Positions 37,055 through 45,497 of a stretch of 64,000 nucleotides of DNA are shown here, one piece after another. Source of the stretch: Vibrio azureus (GTDB lineage Bacteria; Pseudomonadota; Gammaproteobacteria; Enterobacterales; Vibrionaceae); NCBI RefSeq assembly GCF_002849855.1, contig NZ_CP018617.1:310001-374000 (forward strand). The letters run 5' to 3'. The position numbers and the translations under genes are program-made. Position 1 is the first letter of the stretch. Each line of letters begins with the position of its first letter. The notes beneath the pieces were generated by a model that saw only the letters and a list, made by a program, of their open reading frames with translations, ran no database searches and was not told the origin of the DNA.

Positions 37055-39151
37055 ATGTCAACGACAGAATATTCAGGAATAAAAGAAATGCAAACCAGTA
37101 CATTAAATAGACAGGCATTTACAAATAGTAGCCCAATCGACTTTTTATTAATGAACCCAGAGGGTGGGCCTTGGGAAGATCATGCACCTAATACACTTTT
37201 TATTGTCGATGTGATGGGAAAAACAAAAGTTGAACAAAAGTTAATAATAAAAAACAGAAGCCAATATACAATCAGACTAGGGTTATTAGAAGAAGAGCAA
37301 TGTTATCATTTTCGCTTACTATTCCGTAATGGTGTATTTCAAAGCCCATATCCTCCAGTATTTGAAGAGCAAGAAGGGTGGCAAATAAGACAAGCTCAAG
37401 ATATAGGTGATGGCAGTTGGTGTGTCGATTTTATTTGTGAATACAGTACCAGCCTTCAACCTCAGGATGAGTTTACCTTTTCTTTCTCTTACCGTACTGC
37501 TGATGCGCTGTTGGGGAAACGAGGTACAAGAATGAAGATATGTGCTCAGGGTATGCGCTTTGAAGAGCAAGCAGAGTCATTTTCTACGAGTGTTGAGAGT
37601 CAGGTCGATATCTTAAATTTGTCTTCAAACAATGCATATATATCTGAAATTGCGACTCAAATCGGTCAATACGATAGCAAGACCGATGATATTGAAGCGG
37701 CGCTTTTAGGTGCGTTATATGCAACCAAAGATGATAATGAAGATAACTTAGCTTTTGCAAATGATCTCACAAAAGATATGACAAAAGCGAAAGAAGAAGC
37801 GGATGGAAACGATGAGGCCATTCAATATAATGAGCGTACGCAAAAGTTAAACGATTACGATCTCGCGACGAAAACAGATACAGTTAATGACGTCATAAGT
37901 GGTAGAGATAACAAAAAACATTCATTACGAAATAAGTTAGATCAGTCGGATCAATATGGCGAGAAGAAGTTTGCAAAAATGAAGCAGCTTATTTCGTTGC
38001 TGGTTCAACATGGTATAGCACTTGATAACGAAGTCGATTTAAAAAGTGAAGCGTATAATGCGAAGTTTGAAACGCTAGAGGCGATGTACCCATTAGCTCT
38101 ATCTTGTGAAACGCCGACGGGCTTAACGACAAACCAATCATCTTCCTTTTCGGTATTTTTATATAACCGTTCAAACCAAACATTAGCGTTTAGTGAACAC
38201 GCCAGTATTAAATTAATCGTACCATTTGGTGATGAATTTAGTGCTCTTGCAAAAAATGATGAAGAAACGGGTGTGCCCGTCAATAATAGCAGTGGGGTAT
38301 TGGAAAAGCTTAATAGTTCACACAACACATCTGTTTTCTCATGGACTCCAGCAGTAGATTTTTTGCTTCCAAAAGGGGATGCGATTGAAATTAAGATTGA
38401 TAATATTACCCCTAATCAGCACATTGGGCGGAGCTTTATTGACGTTAATATCTCCGGTTTAATTGGGCAGCAAAATAATACTTTTTCCTTAGCCATTACA
38501 AAAACAAACAGTAACTTAGCACGACTCGTTGGAAATCAAAATGTAGGAATTGGTATAGACAGTACCAATAGTAATAATAATGAAGCTGAAGGCATTGATA
38601 GTCAATCTCCTCATAATAGCCTAGACGTTCAAGGTGATATCAATACTCGTAGTAAGATAAAAGAGTTAGGCAATGATTTAATCCCTAGAGGCTTCATTGC
38701 CATGTTTTATAGTGATGTTATCCCAGAAGGTTGGGCGTTATGTGATGGGAAAAATTACACATCAACAGATGGCAAACATACATTAAAGGCTCCTGATCTC
38801 AGAGACCGATTTATTGTCGGGGTAGGAAAAGGCTACAAGATCAATAATACTGGAGGGGCAAATAGGGTCACTTTGAGTATTGAACAAATGCCAAGGCACA
38901 AACACGGTATATCAATACACTCCGGTGGTACACACACCCATGATGTAACCATAGATGCTGATAAAGGAGAAGCCGGAGGAACTGTTACTCACGGTTTGGA
39001 TGGCTCTGAAGGTAAAGAAACGACGAATACATTTGTCTCATCAAAATCAGGGTATCATAACCATTCTGCAACGTGTGATTACTCTGGGAATACTCACAGT
39101 CATGAAAATCGACCTCCTTATTACGCTCTTTGTTACATCATGAAACTATAA
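37055..39151 (+). CDS. Fibre-like protein with phage tail-collar C-terminus
   Basis: About 698 residues. Residues about 20-215 form an N-terminal beta domain shared with the next gene (FRLLFRNGVFQS aligns with FELKFRSGVFLE; both end in ILN-L/Q-SS-NxYI). A coiled-coil-like middle follows (residues about 220-340), then a beta domain. From residue about 540: PRGFIAMFYSDVIPEGWALC and LKAPDLRDRFIVGVGKGY, ending in a His-rich tip (MPRHKHGISIH; GYHNHSA; THSHENRPPYYALCYIMKL). That is a phage tail-collar/long-tail-fibre tip domain, which binds metal through His-x-His pairs and forms trimers. Likely an adhesin or receptor-binding fibre. ATG behind AGG chosen over GTG 37046. Confidence 0.88.
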   Translation: MSTTEYSGIKEMQTSTLNRQAFTNSSPIDFLLMNPEGGPWEDHAPNTLFIVDVMGKTKVEQKLIIKNRSQYTIRLGLLEEEQCYHFRLLFRNGVFQSPYPPVFEEQEGWQIRQAQDIGDGSWCVDFICEYSTSLQPQDEFTFSFSYRTADALLGKRGTRMKICAQGMRFEEQAESFSTSVESQVDILNLSSNNAYISEIATQIGQYDSKTDDIEAALLGALYATKDDNEDNLAFANDLTKDMTKAKEEADGNDEAIQYNERTQKLNDYDLATKTDTVNDVISGRDNKKHSLRNKLDQSDQYGEKKFAKMKQLISLLVQHGIALDNEVDLKSEAYNAKFETLEAMYPLALSCETPTGLTTNQSSSFSVFLYNRSNQTLAFSEHASIKLIVPFGDEFSALAKNDEETGVPVNNSSGVLEKLNSSHNTSVFSWTPAVDFLLPKGDAIEIKIDNITPNQHIGRSFIDVNISGLIGQQNNTFSLAITKTNSNLARLVGNQNVGIGIDSTNSNNNEAEGIDSQSPHNSLDVQGDINTRSKIKELGNDLIPRGFIAMFYSDVIPEGWALCDGKNYTSTDGKHTLKAPDLRDRFIVGVGKGYKINNTGGANRVTLSIEQMPRHKHGISIHSGGTHTHDVTIDADKGEAGGTVTHGLDGSEGKETTNTFVSSKSGYHNHSATCDYSGNTHSHENRPPYYALCYIMKL

Positions 39152-39279
39152 AACCTATCTCTACTTCTACTATTTCGATTTAAAACACGATTCACCTCAG
39201 TCTAAATTCAATAAATTTAGAGCTATTTTTGCTAGCGATTTTCTTTCGCACTACCTGTTTAACATTCAAAGGGACTACC

Positions 39280-41592
39280 ATGACAGACACCATAGACACA
39301 TCTGTAATTAATCAAGAGTTCGCTTCCGACTTATTTGACAATCGCTTATTCGATGTGAACATTGTTGACCCAATTAATAACGATAGTATTTATTTCAATC
39401 AACTTATCGTTACAGATGGTGTAGGAACAAAAACATTAAAGCAACGTTTAACCATCAAGAACATGACCAGTAATGATATTAACTTTACTGATATGTCAGA
39501 ATTTCCAGCAAGTGAAGAATATCATCATTTTGAGCTGAAATTTCGATCTGGCGTATTTTTGGAATCAGACTATTTCCCCAAATTTTCTGAAGTGGATAAC
39601 TGGCATATTAGTGAACCGAGAATCAATACAGAAACGGATATGTGGTCGATTTACTTTGTGTCAAGTAAGCCCATCTCTTTAGCGACTCAAATGACGCTGA
39701 ATTTTGATTTTGAGTACCGTTCAGCTATGGGGATAAATACTAGCCAGCATGAGGGCGCTGCTGAGTTATTCTTTTCTTATCATCAAATAAAGGCCAACCA
39801 ACAAGAAGATCATACGCAAGGCCGGGTAACGAAAAAGATAGCTATTCTTAATCAGTCAAGTGGCAACCCGTACATTAGAGATATGCGAGATTATCTCGTA
39901 CAAAATAACAAAAAGATTGATGGGATCGAACTCAATGTACTTTCAAAGTTCTACGGGTTAAAAAACTTAAGCAATCAGAGAGATAATGAATTACTTCAAC
40001 TCATCGAAAAACAAGGTAATGATTTAAATCGTGTTGACGAAGAAATTAAAAATACCGTTACTGCAACTAGAGTCGCATTAGATCAGAAAGATGAAGAGCT
40101 AGCCCAACGTCTCTCAGAGGCAACACTGCAGTTAAACACAAAAGATGACGAACTCAAGGCACAGCTCGTTGCAGCTGAATCACAGCTTCTAGCCAAAAAT
40201 GATGAATTGGGTCAGATCCTTTCCACTGCAAAGCAAGAGTTAGAGAGCCAAGATACGCAATTTGCTAACCGTTTGGATGAACATCGAGAATATCTCGAGA
40301 GTCATATTACTCAAGCTGGTCAAGAGCTGGTTGCACAGCGATGTGAACTTGATGAAAAAGACGCTCAACTGGCACAAACGATCGCGAATCACAGATTAGA
40401 GCTAGACACGAATGACAAACACTTAGAACGTCTCATAGACAATAATCAAAGTACTTTAGCCCACTCTATCGATGCCTTGACTGTTCAGGCTAATGAACAA
40501 TCTCTGCTCATTACTGCAAATGAGAAGAAAGCTGAAGCCGTCGAGGAAAGGAACCGTCAGCAACATATTCAACAAAACCAGAAACTTGACCAGAATAAAG
40601 TTGAACTGGTTCAGAAAGTGGACGATGAAGTATCGTTGCTCAAAGATGAAATCGACAGAAGTGTTATTCATTTTAATGAACAGCATTTAGAAGTTAACAT
40701 GCAGCTTGGTCAGGTCGTTGAGTCATCTAAACAAGTTTTGGAAAAGTTCGAGCAGACAAAATCTGAACTGGAAGATTCACTGATACAAATGACTACAACG
40801 GTTGATGATGTGGTTACCGAGATGTCTGTTGAAAAAGGCAGGCTTGAAGCTGTGAAGGACATCATCACTAAGGTTGAATCTGATGTGGTGGCAGCACAAT
40901 CAGACATCATTACAAATGCTGTTCTATCGAAAAATCAGCACGAAGAAAATCATCAAGGCCTGCAAGAGCTTGGAGAACGAATCAGTGTTCTTAATAGTAA
41001 ACTCAAAGAATACCAAGAAAAAGTTACTACTCGATTTGATGAGGTTACGGCCTTAATTGCGGAAAATAAAGCCTCTCAGGATCAGTTCAACCGTGATTAT
41101 GTTGATCGAATCAATTTACTTCAAGAGAGCATTGACTCAGTAAAAGCTATGCAGCAATTGCAATTGCTTTCAGTGTCCGTCTCAGTCTCCAAAGTTATTA
41201 AACGTCAAATGGTTACAATGAGACTGACAGCTTACGATTTTACCGTTGGTTACAGTGTGTCTGCTTTGCATGGAGAGATCAGTATTGAAGGAGATGTCAT
41301 CCATTACAGAGCGCCAGATGATCAAGTTGAAGAGGTCATTACATTAACCGCTAATGAAATTTCACGTGAGATCAAATTTGATGTACTTGAACATTGCGGT
41401 AGACAACTGCCACATTGGAATTCAGGCTCAGTTTATACCAAGGGAGATCGAGTGGTTGAGGCTGGCATAGAATATGTGGCCAACTGGTGGACAATTGGTC
41501 AGTCTCCGAAATCAAATTGTAAGAAATCTGATGCATGGCGAAAGGTGGGACCGATGAAAGATGATTGTGATGAGCATGAATTTGAGAGGTAA
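39280..41592 (+). CDS. Coiled-coil fibre protein with chitin-binding CBM5/12 tip
   Basis: 770 residues. Residues about 10-215 are the beta domain also found at the start of the tail-collar protein. Residues about 230-620 are a long heptad-rich coiled coil built of repeats like AxLDQKDEELAQRLSEAT and KQELESQDTQFANRLDEH. Residues about 635-700 form an Ig-like strand domain (MRLTAYDFTVGYSVSALHG). The last 60 residues are a CBM5/12 chitin-binding module: HWNSGSVYTKGDRVVEAGIE, VANWWTIGQSP, then AWRKVGP. Probably a rod with a carbohydrate-binding tip. Good AAAGGGA site before ATG 39280. Paralogous start suggests both fibres dock on the same base. Confidence 0.88.
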   Translation: MTDTIDTSVINQEFASDLFDNRLFDVNIVDPINNDSIYFNQLIVTDGVGTKTLKQRLTIKNMTSNDINFTDMSEFPASEEYHHFELKFRSGVFLESDYFPKFSEVDNWHISEPRINTETDMWSIYFVSSKPISLATQMTLNFDFEYRSAMGINTSQHEGAAELFFSYHQIKANQQEDHTQGRVTKKIAILNQSSGNPYIRDMRDYLVQNNKKIDGIELNVLSKFYGLKNLSNQRDNELLQLIEKQGNDLNRVDEEIKNTVTATRVALDQKDEELAQRLSEATLQLNTKDDELKAQLVAAESQLLAKNDELGQILSTAKQELESQDTQFANRLDEHREYLESHITQAGQELVAQRCELDEKDAQLAQTIANHRLELDTNDKHLERLIDNNQSTLAHSIDALTVQANEQSLLITANEKKAEAVEERNRQQHIQQNQKLDQNKVELVQKVDDEVSLLKDEIDRSVIHFNEQHLEVNMQLGQVVESSKQVLEKFEQTKSELEDSLIQMTTTVDDVVTEMSVEKGRLEAVKDIITKVESDVVAAQSDIITNAVLSKNQHEENHQGLQELGERISVLNSKLKEYQEKVTTRFDEVTALIAENKASQDQFNRDYVDRINLLQESIDSVKAMQQLQLLSVSVSVSKVIKRQMVTMRLTAYDFTVGYSVSALHGEISIEGDVIHYRAPDDQVEEVITLTANEISREIKFDVLEHCGRQLPHWNSGSVYTKGDRVVEAGIEYVANWWTIGQSPKSNCKKSDAWRKVGPMKDDCDEHEFER

Positions 41593-41615
41593 TTGTTGCT
41601 AATGGTTCGGGTGAG

Positions 41616-41650
41616 AGAGCCATTTTTGTGCAATGTGGCTCTTTTCCTTT
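41616..41650 (+). terminator. Rho-independent terminator inside the array
   Basis: AGAGCCA and TGGCTCT arms with a 13-nt loop, then TTTCCTTTT. It follows the CBM fibre gene. Either the array is two transcripts, or the antiterminator overrides this site. Confidence 0.65.
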
Positions 41651-41686
41651 TAGTTGCTGGAACCTGTTGATCTTTCGAGCTGACTT

Positions 41687-41811
41687 TATACCCAAGTGTC
41701 CTCGCTCCGAATCAAGCATCTTGAATTCACTTGGGTATATATAGAAAAAGTTTAAATCTCAAAAGATATACCCCACCTATATTCAAGTATCTGGAAGTCA
41801 CTTGGGTATAT
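41687..41811. repeat. Two copies of the short palindromic repeat
   Basis: Copies at 41687-41740 and 41767-41811, each bounded by TATACCC(AAG) and (CACTTG)GGTATA, between the CBM fibre and the barrel gene. Confidence 0.75.
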
Positions 41812-41833
41812 TGTTAGACAAGGAATCGTCTTT

Positions 41834-42757
41834 ATGAGCATCAAGTTAAGCTCATCGCTGTGGAGCCTACTGTTTTTTAGTATGACTGTGGATGCCGAGG
41901 CAATTATGCTGATGAACCAAACTTATAATAAGCCTTGGCATACTAAACTCAGCTACTTTATTTCTCTCTCTCAAGAAAAACGCGATGTAGATATTTCTCG
42001 CCTGTCTGAAAATAGTGCATTTGAACGTGAACTGTTCAAAGCTGATTACGATGCTACGCTACTGTCGTTTACCGTTGGAGGTAATGTATTTGATCAAACT
42101 TCGGTGCATTTAGATGTCACAGCAAGTCGTTTTGAACTTGTCGGTGATATCTATGCACCACAAGCGCAAAGTGTTCAATATCAACGTAACAAAACCTTGA
42201 TAGAAATCTTTGCCGAGCGAGATTTAAAGCAAGGATACACTGTAGGCTTTGATGCCTACTATGGCGGTGACTTCTATAAAAACCAGGGAGATGATAATAG
42301 ATATTATGACCAAGAATATGGCGGAGGTTTGATGCTATCAAAGAAGTTTCGTTTTGATGATTCTCACCTTCGCTTTGATTATATATTTAGTCATCGGCAG
42401 ATAAAGGTAGACAGCTTAGAAGAGGGGAACATTGGAAACAGTTTTCACAATATTATCGCAGGTTATAGCTACCAGTGGAACTTTGATTGGTATACCGACA
42501 TGACTGGGCGTTTGTCTTACTACCCTAATTATGACCTCAATCGGTATTGGGATGCGAGGTACATCACCTCGTTGGCGACTGAGCTAGGTTATCGGATGTG
42601 GGGGAACAATATCATGAGTTTGCGAGCTGAACGAATGTGGTTTGGCGGTCATTCGAACAGTAATATTTTCACCTTAAAACTAGAACATCAGTTTGGCACC
42701 AAGAAATCGAAGCGTCGTCAACGTCGCTATAAAATGCCAAATTTATTGATTAAATAA
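41834..42757 (+). CDS. Outer-membrane beta-barrel protein
   Basis: 307 residues. Hydrophobic signal peptide (SLWSLLFFSMTVDAEA), then alternating amphipathic strands with frequent Tyr/Phe/Trp at strand ends: TKLSYFISLSQEKRD, QGYTVGFDAYYGG, SHLRFDYIFSHRQIK, SYQWNFDWYTDMTGRLSYYP. A basic tail (KKSKRRQRRYK) follows the closing strand, unusual for a barrel ending. No close family recognised. The only clear outer-membrane barrel in the array; possible portal, receptor or assembly site. Confidence 0.75.
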   Translation: MSIKLSSSLWSLLFFSMTVDAEAIMLMNQTYNKPWHTKLSYFISLSQEKRDVDISRLSENSAFERELFKADYDATLLSFTVGGNVFDQTSVHLDVTASRFELVGDIYAPQAQSVQYQRNKTLIEIFAERDLKQGYTVGFDAYYGGDFYKNQGDDNRYYDQEYGGGLMLSKKFRFDDSHLRFDYIFSHRQIKVDSLEEGNIGNSFHNIIAGYSYQWNFDWYTDMTGRLSYYPNYDLNRYWDARYITSLATELGYRMWGNNIMSLRAERMWFGGHSNSNIFTLKLEHQFGTKKSKRRQRRYKMPNLLIK

Positions 42758-42767
42758 TATCTAGTCT

Positions 42768-42809
42768 CTTGGGTATATACCCAAGCACCTTGAGGTCATT
42801 TGGGTATAA
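42768..42809. repeat. Short palindromic repeat
   Basis: TATACCCAAGCACCTTGAGG with mirror CATTTGGGTATA; 3' of the barrel gene. Confidence 0.75.
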
Positions 42810-42853
42810 CCAAATAACCACAGAATTACTCATTATTAAATAGGGGGACGATC

Positions 42854-43750
42854 ATGCCCAGAAATACCAGTATTAAACTCGCATTGTATGGAGGGGCGGG
42901 TATTGGCTTATTATTTGGTATTGTAATGGGGTCAAGCATCGCACCTATTGCAGCAAAAACCTTAGCGGTGCTTGCTACGTTACTTGCAGCAATGCTTGGT
43001 TTAAATGACAAATATTTCAATGATACAAAATCGGTGAGAATTGGTTCATTTGGTTTTGCGTGCGTGCTTGGCATCATCATTGGAATGTTCGTTAGAGCGA
43101 ATAATATCTTATCCCCTTCTATGATGGATTTAAAACAGCAGTATTTGGCGGTTGGATTTAGTGAGGAAGAAGCTCTACATTTTATTGTCATCAAAGAGTT
43201 TGGCGGCACGGTATCGGGTTCAGATTCGTCAGTAAATACTCCACAATTGATTCAGCAGTTAGAAGGAGAAGCAAAACAGAATAACCAAAGTTCAACAGCA
43301 CCAATTCAATTTGCACAATCTATTGCAACTGCTCAGCATGCAAGTGTTTTATTTAGCTCTCCTGTTGAGCTAAATGGCTGTGATGAACTGGAATATACGG
43401 ACAACTCTCTTCCGCTTGATGAAGTTGTAAATAACTTTGAGCTTACAGGAGGTGTCTGGGAGGATCTCGTTGATCACGTTACAGAGCAAACTTCGCTTCA
43501 AGATAAAAAAGGGTTACTTCTTACAACAAAACATGCGGTCTGTCAGGTCGAACAGGTCGAAGAGCAAGAGTGTGATTCACTCACACCAGAAGTGATGAAC
43601 AGCAAGGATTATGAGTCTATTTTTTCTACTATGTCTAGCTTAGACCAAGATTGGCATACCGTCGCTTCCTCAATTGATACTTCATCACTCCATGAAGACC
43701 TAAAACTTCATTCGCTAAAAATGGTAAAAAATACATTGTGTGGATTCTAA
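42854..43750 (+). CDS. Membrane-anchored protein (298 aa), unknown
   Basis: 298 residues with two or three hydrophobic segments in the first 90 (YGGAGIGLLFGIVMGSSIAP, TLAVLATLLAAMLGL, FACVLGIIIGMFV), then a soluble acidic domain rich in Glu/Asp/Ser with few conserved-looking motifs (MDLKQQYLAVGFSEEEALHF). GGGG ribosome site. Nearly touches the protease gene that follows (1-bp gap), so they probably work together, for example as anchor and enzyme. Family unrecognised. Confidence 0.7.
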   Translation: MPRNTSIKLALYGGAGIGLLFGIVMGSSIAPIAAKTLAVLATLLAAMLGLNDKYFNDTKSVRIGSFGFACVLGIIIGMFVRANNILSPSMMDLKQQYLAVGFSEEEALHFIVIKEFGGTVSGSDSSVNTPQLIQQLEGEAKQNNQSSTAPIQFAQSIATAQHASVLFSSPVELNGCDELEYTDNSLPLDEVVNNFELTGGVWEDLVDHVTEQTSLQDKKGLLLTTKHAVCQVEQVEEQECDSLTPEVMNSKDYESIFSTMSSLDQDWHTVASSIDTSSLHEDLKLHSLKMVKNTLCGF

Positions 43751-43751
43751 G

Positions 43752-45416
43752 ATGATCGTTTTCTTATTGGAAAATAAGCGTTACTCTTGGCTGGTTAGCT
43801 TGGCGTTATTTTTTGCTTTTTTTAGTAGTAATTTTGTTTACGCAGGCTTTGACCCCGATAAATTAAGTCAATCAACAGTGAGAATCTTAATTAAGGGGAA
43901 GCAAGGCGTCACGGGAGCTGCGACAGGCTTCCTTTGGCAAAATAACCGCCAAGTCGTGACATCTTTACATGTCCTCTCTGGGCATTCAGAAAGCAAAATC
44001 ATTGTGGAATTTGGTAAGAAAAAGCGTCTAGGTCAGATAAAAGCACTCTTACCTGAAGCAGATTTGGTTCTTCTTGAGGTAAACAAGCCTGTTGAAGGTT
44101 GGATACCTCTCAAAACTTTTGACCAAGCGTCGCCAGAGTATAAAGAGGAAGTGTCTGCGCTGGGTTTTAATCGTGGTTCAATCGGTATGAGTACACGAGA
44201 GTTACGCAAAGGATTCGTTAAACCTGAAATATTGAAAGTGCTATTGCCACCCGACGCACTAAATAAGATTATTGCAGCTAATTTGTTAGATGTTTCATTA
44301 CCAATTTACTACCTAGATGGCAGCTTGTTACCGGGTTACTCTGGTGCACCAATTGTCAATACGGAAGGTCAGTTGATCGGTATAGGTAATGGTGGCTTGG
44401 AAAACGGTGCGTCTAGCGTTAGTTGGGTTATTCCTGCATCGAACTTAGTACAACTGACTCAAGCGAATACACCGGTAGAACTGCCACCTTCATTGAAGGC
44501 AATCAATACGTTGTTTAGCCAAGATCGGGTTGATGCATCTCAACAAATATCCTTGTTAACGCCCACCCGAGATACAGATGCAAAAAGTATATTCAATCTA
44601 CTGTCATCTTTTCTGATAGCACCAGCAAATGCCGACGAAGTGCAAGAGTTTGAATTTGGTTTATCTCAGCCTATCGAGGTGGATTACCAACAATTTCGTT
44701 TCATGAAGGTTAAAACCCGAACCTATCAATCATTGCTTGAATCCTCCGCAATACCGAGCGACATGAATAAGATCTTTCAGCTATTTGATGTCATTTTTCG
44801 TGATTACAAAATTCACTATCAAAACTTGGAATTTGATGTGTATGAGGATGGTCGATATGGGCTAAACATTGTTGTACCAAAGGGTGTTGCATTGATTGTT
44901 GAAGATGGGTATTTAGTGACTCAAGGCGATATGTTTTGTCGAACATGCTCGTATGAAATTCAGTATCATGCGAGGGTGTTAACGCCACAAGAACAGCTCG
45001 ATATACAGGAGGGGCCTGACAAGTTTTTGCATCTTGTTGCTAATAATCATTGGGATGATCTTAATCAAGAAGGAGATTATGGAAAATACGGAGATTTTAC
45101 ACAAATAGAATCGTTTGGCGCGCAACGGTATGTGCTCAGGGCGGCGTATTCCGACTTTAACGAACCATTTAAAGAAGTATTCGAGCTTAATTACTTTGTA
45201 GCGGCAACAAACCGAGAAGCTTGGTTTCAGGCACAAGGTATTTTAAATCGGTTTGATCAAGACTTTTTTACACGACTAGAACGTTTTCAAGGAACCGATT
45301 GTTCAAATCCGCAACTCAGCCATGATCAAATGAGAGTGTGTGGTGAGATTGAGACAATGTTTAAAGTCATGGTGAGCGTCCATTTAACAACATTTTCAAA
45401 TAAATTCTTCCTTTAA
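43752..45416 (+). CDS. Trypsin-like serine protease with extra C-terminal domain
   Basis: About 554 residues. A signal peptide or anchor (WLVSLALFFAFFSSNFVYA) precedes a chymotrypsin/HtrA-like protease domain at residues 40-235 with the full triad: His in VVTSLHVLSG near 72, Asp in EADLVLLEV near 102, Ser in LLPGYSGAPIVN near 195. The remaining 300 residues hold an unfamiliar domain with C-x-x-C (FCRTC) and C-terminal Cys pairs, and no PDZ domain is evident. Periplasmic or secreted. It could process array proteins. The ATG at 43752 is chosen; a GTG at 43740 overlapping the preceding gene is possible. Confidence 0.85.
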   Translation: MIVFLLENKRYSWLVSLALFFAFFSSNFVYAGFDPDKLSQSTVRILIKGKQGVTGAATGFLWQNNRQVVTSLHVLSGHSESKIIVEFGKKKRLGQIKALLPEADLVLLEVNKPVEGWIPLKTFDQASPEYKEEVSALGFNRGSIGMSTRELRKGFVKPEILKVLLPPDALNKIIAANLLDVSLPIYYLDGSLLPGYSGAPIVNTEGQLIGIGNGGLENGASSVSWVIPASNLVQLTQANTPVELPPSLKAINTLFSQDRVDASQQISLLTPTRDTDAKSIFNLLSSFLIAPANADEVQEFEFGLSQPIEVDYQQFRFMKVKTRTYQSLLESSAIPSDMNKIFQLFDVIFRDYKIHYQNLEFDVYEDGRYGLNIVVPKGVALIVEDGYLVTQGDMFCRTCSYEIQYHARVLTPQEQLDIQEGPDKFLHLVANNHWDDLNQEGDYGKYGDFTQIESFGAQRYVLRAAYSDFNEPFKEVFELNYFVAATNREAWFQAQGILNRFDQDFFTRLERFQGTDCSNPQLSHDQMRVCGEIETMFKVMVSVHLTTFSNKFFL

Positions 45417-45462
45417 TTTATACCCAAATGATCTCAAGCATTTGAGGTCACTTGGGTATATT
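45417..45462. repeat. Short palindromic repeat
   Basis: TATACCCAAATGATCTCAAG and mirror TCACTTGGGTATA, between protease and lipoprotein genes. Confidence 0.75.
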
Positions 45463-45497
45463 TATGATTATTAAATATGTTTTCATCTAGGAGTAAT

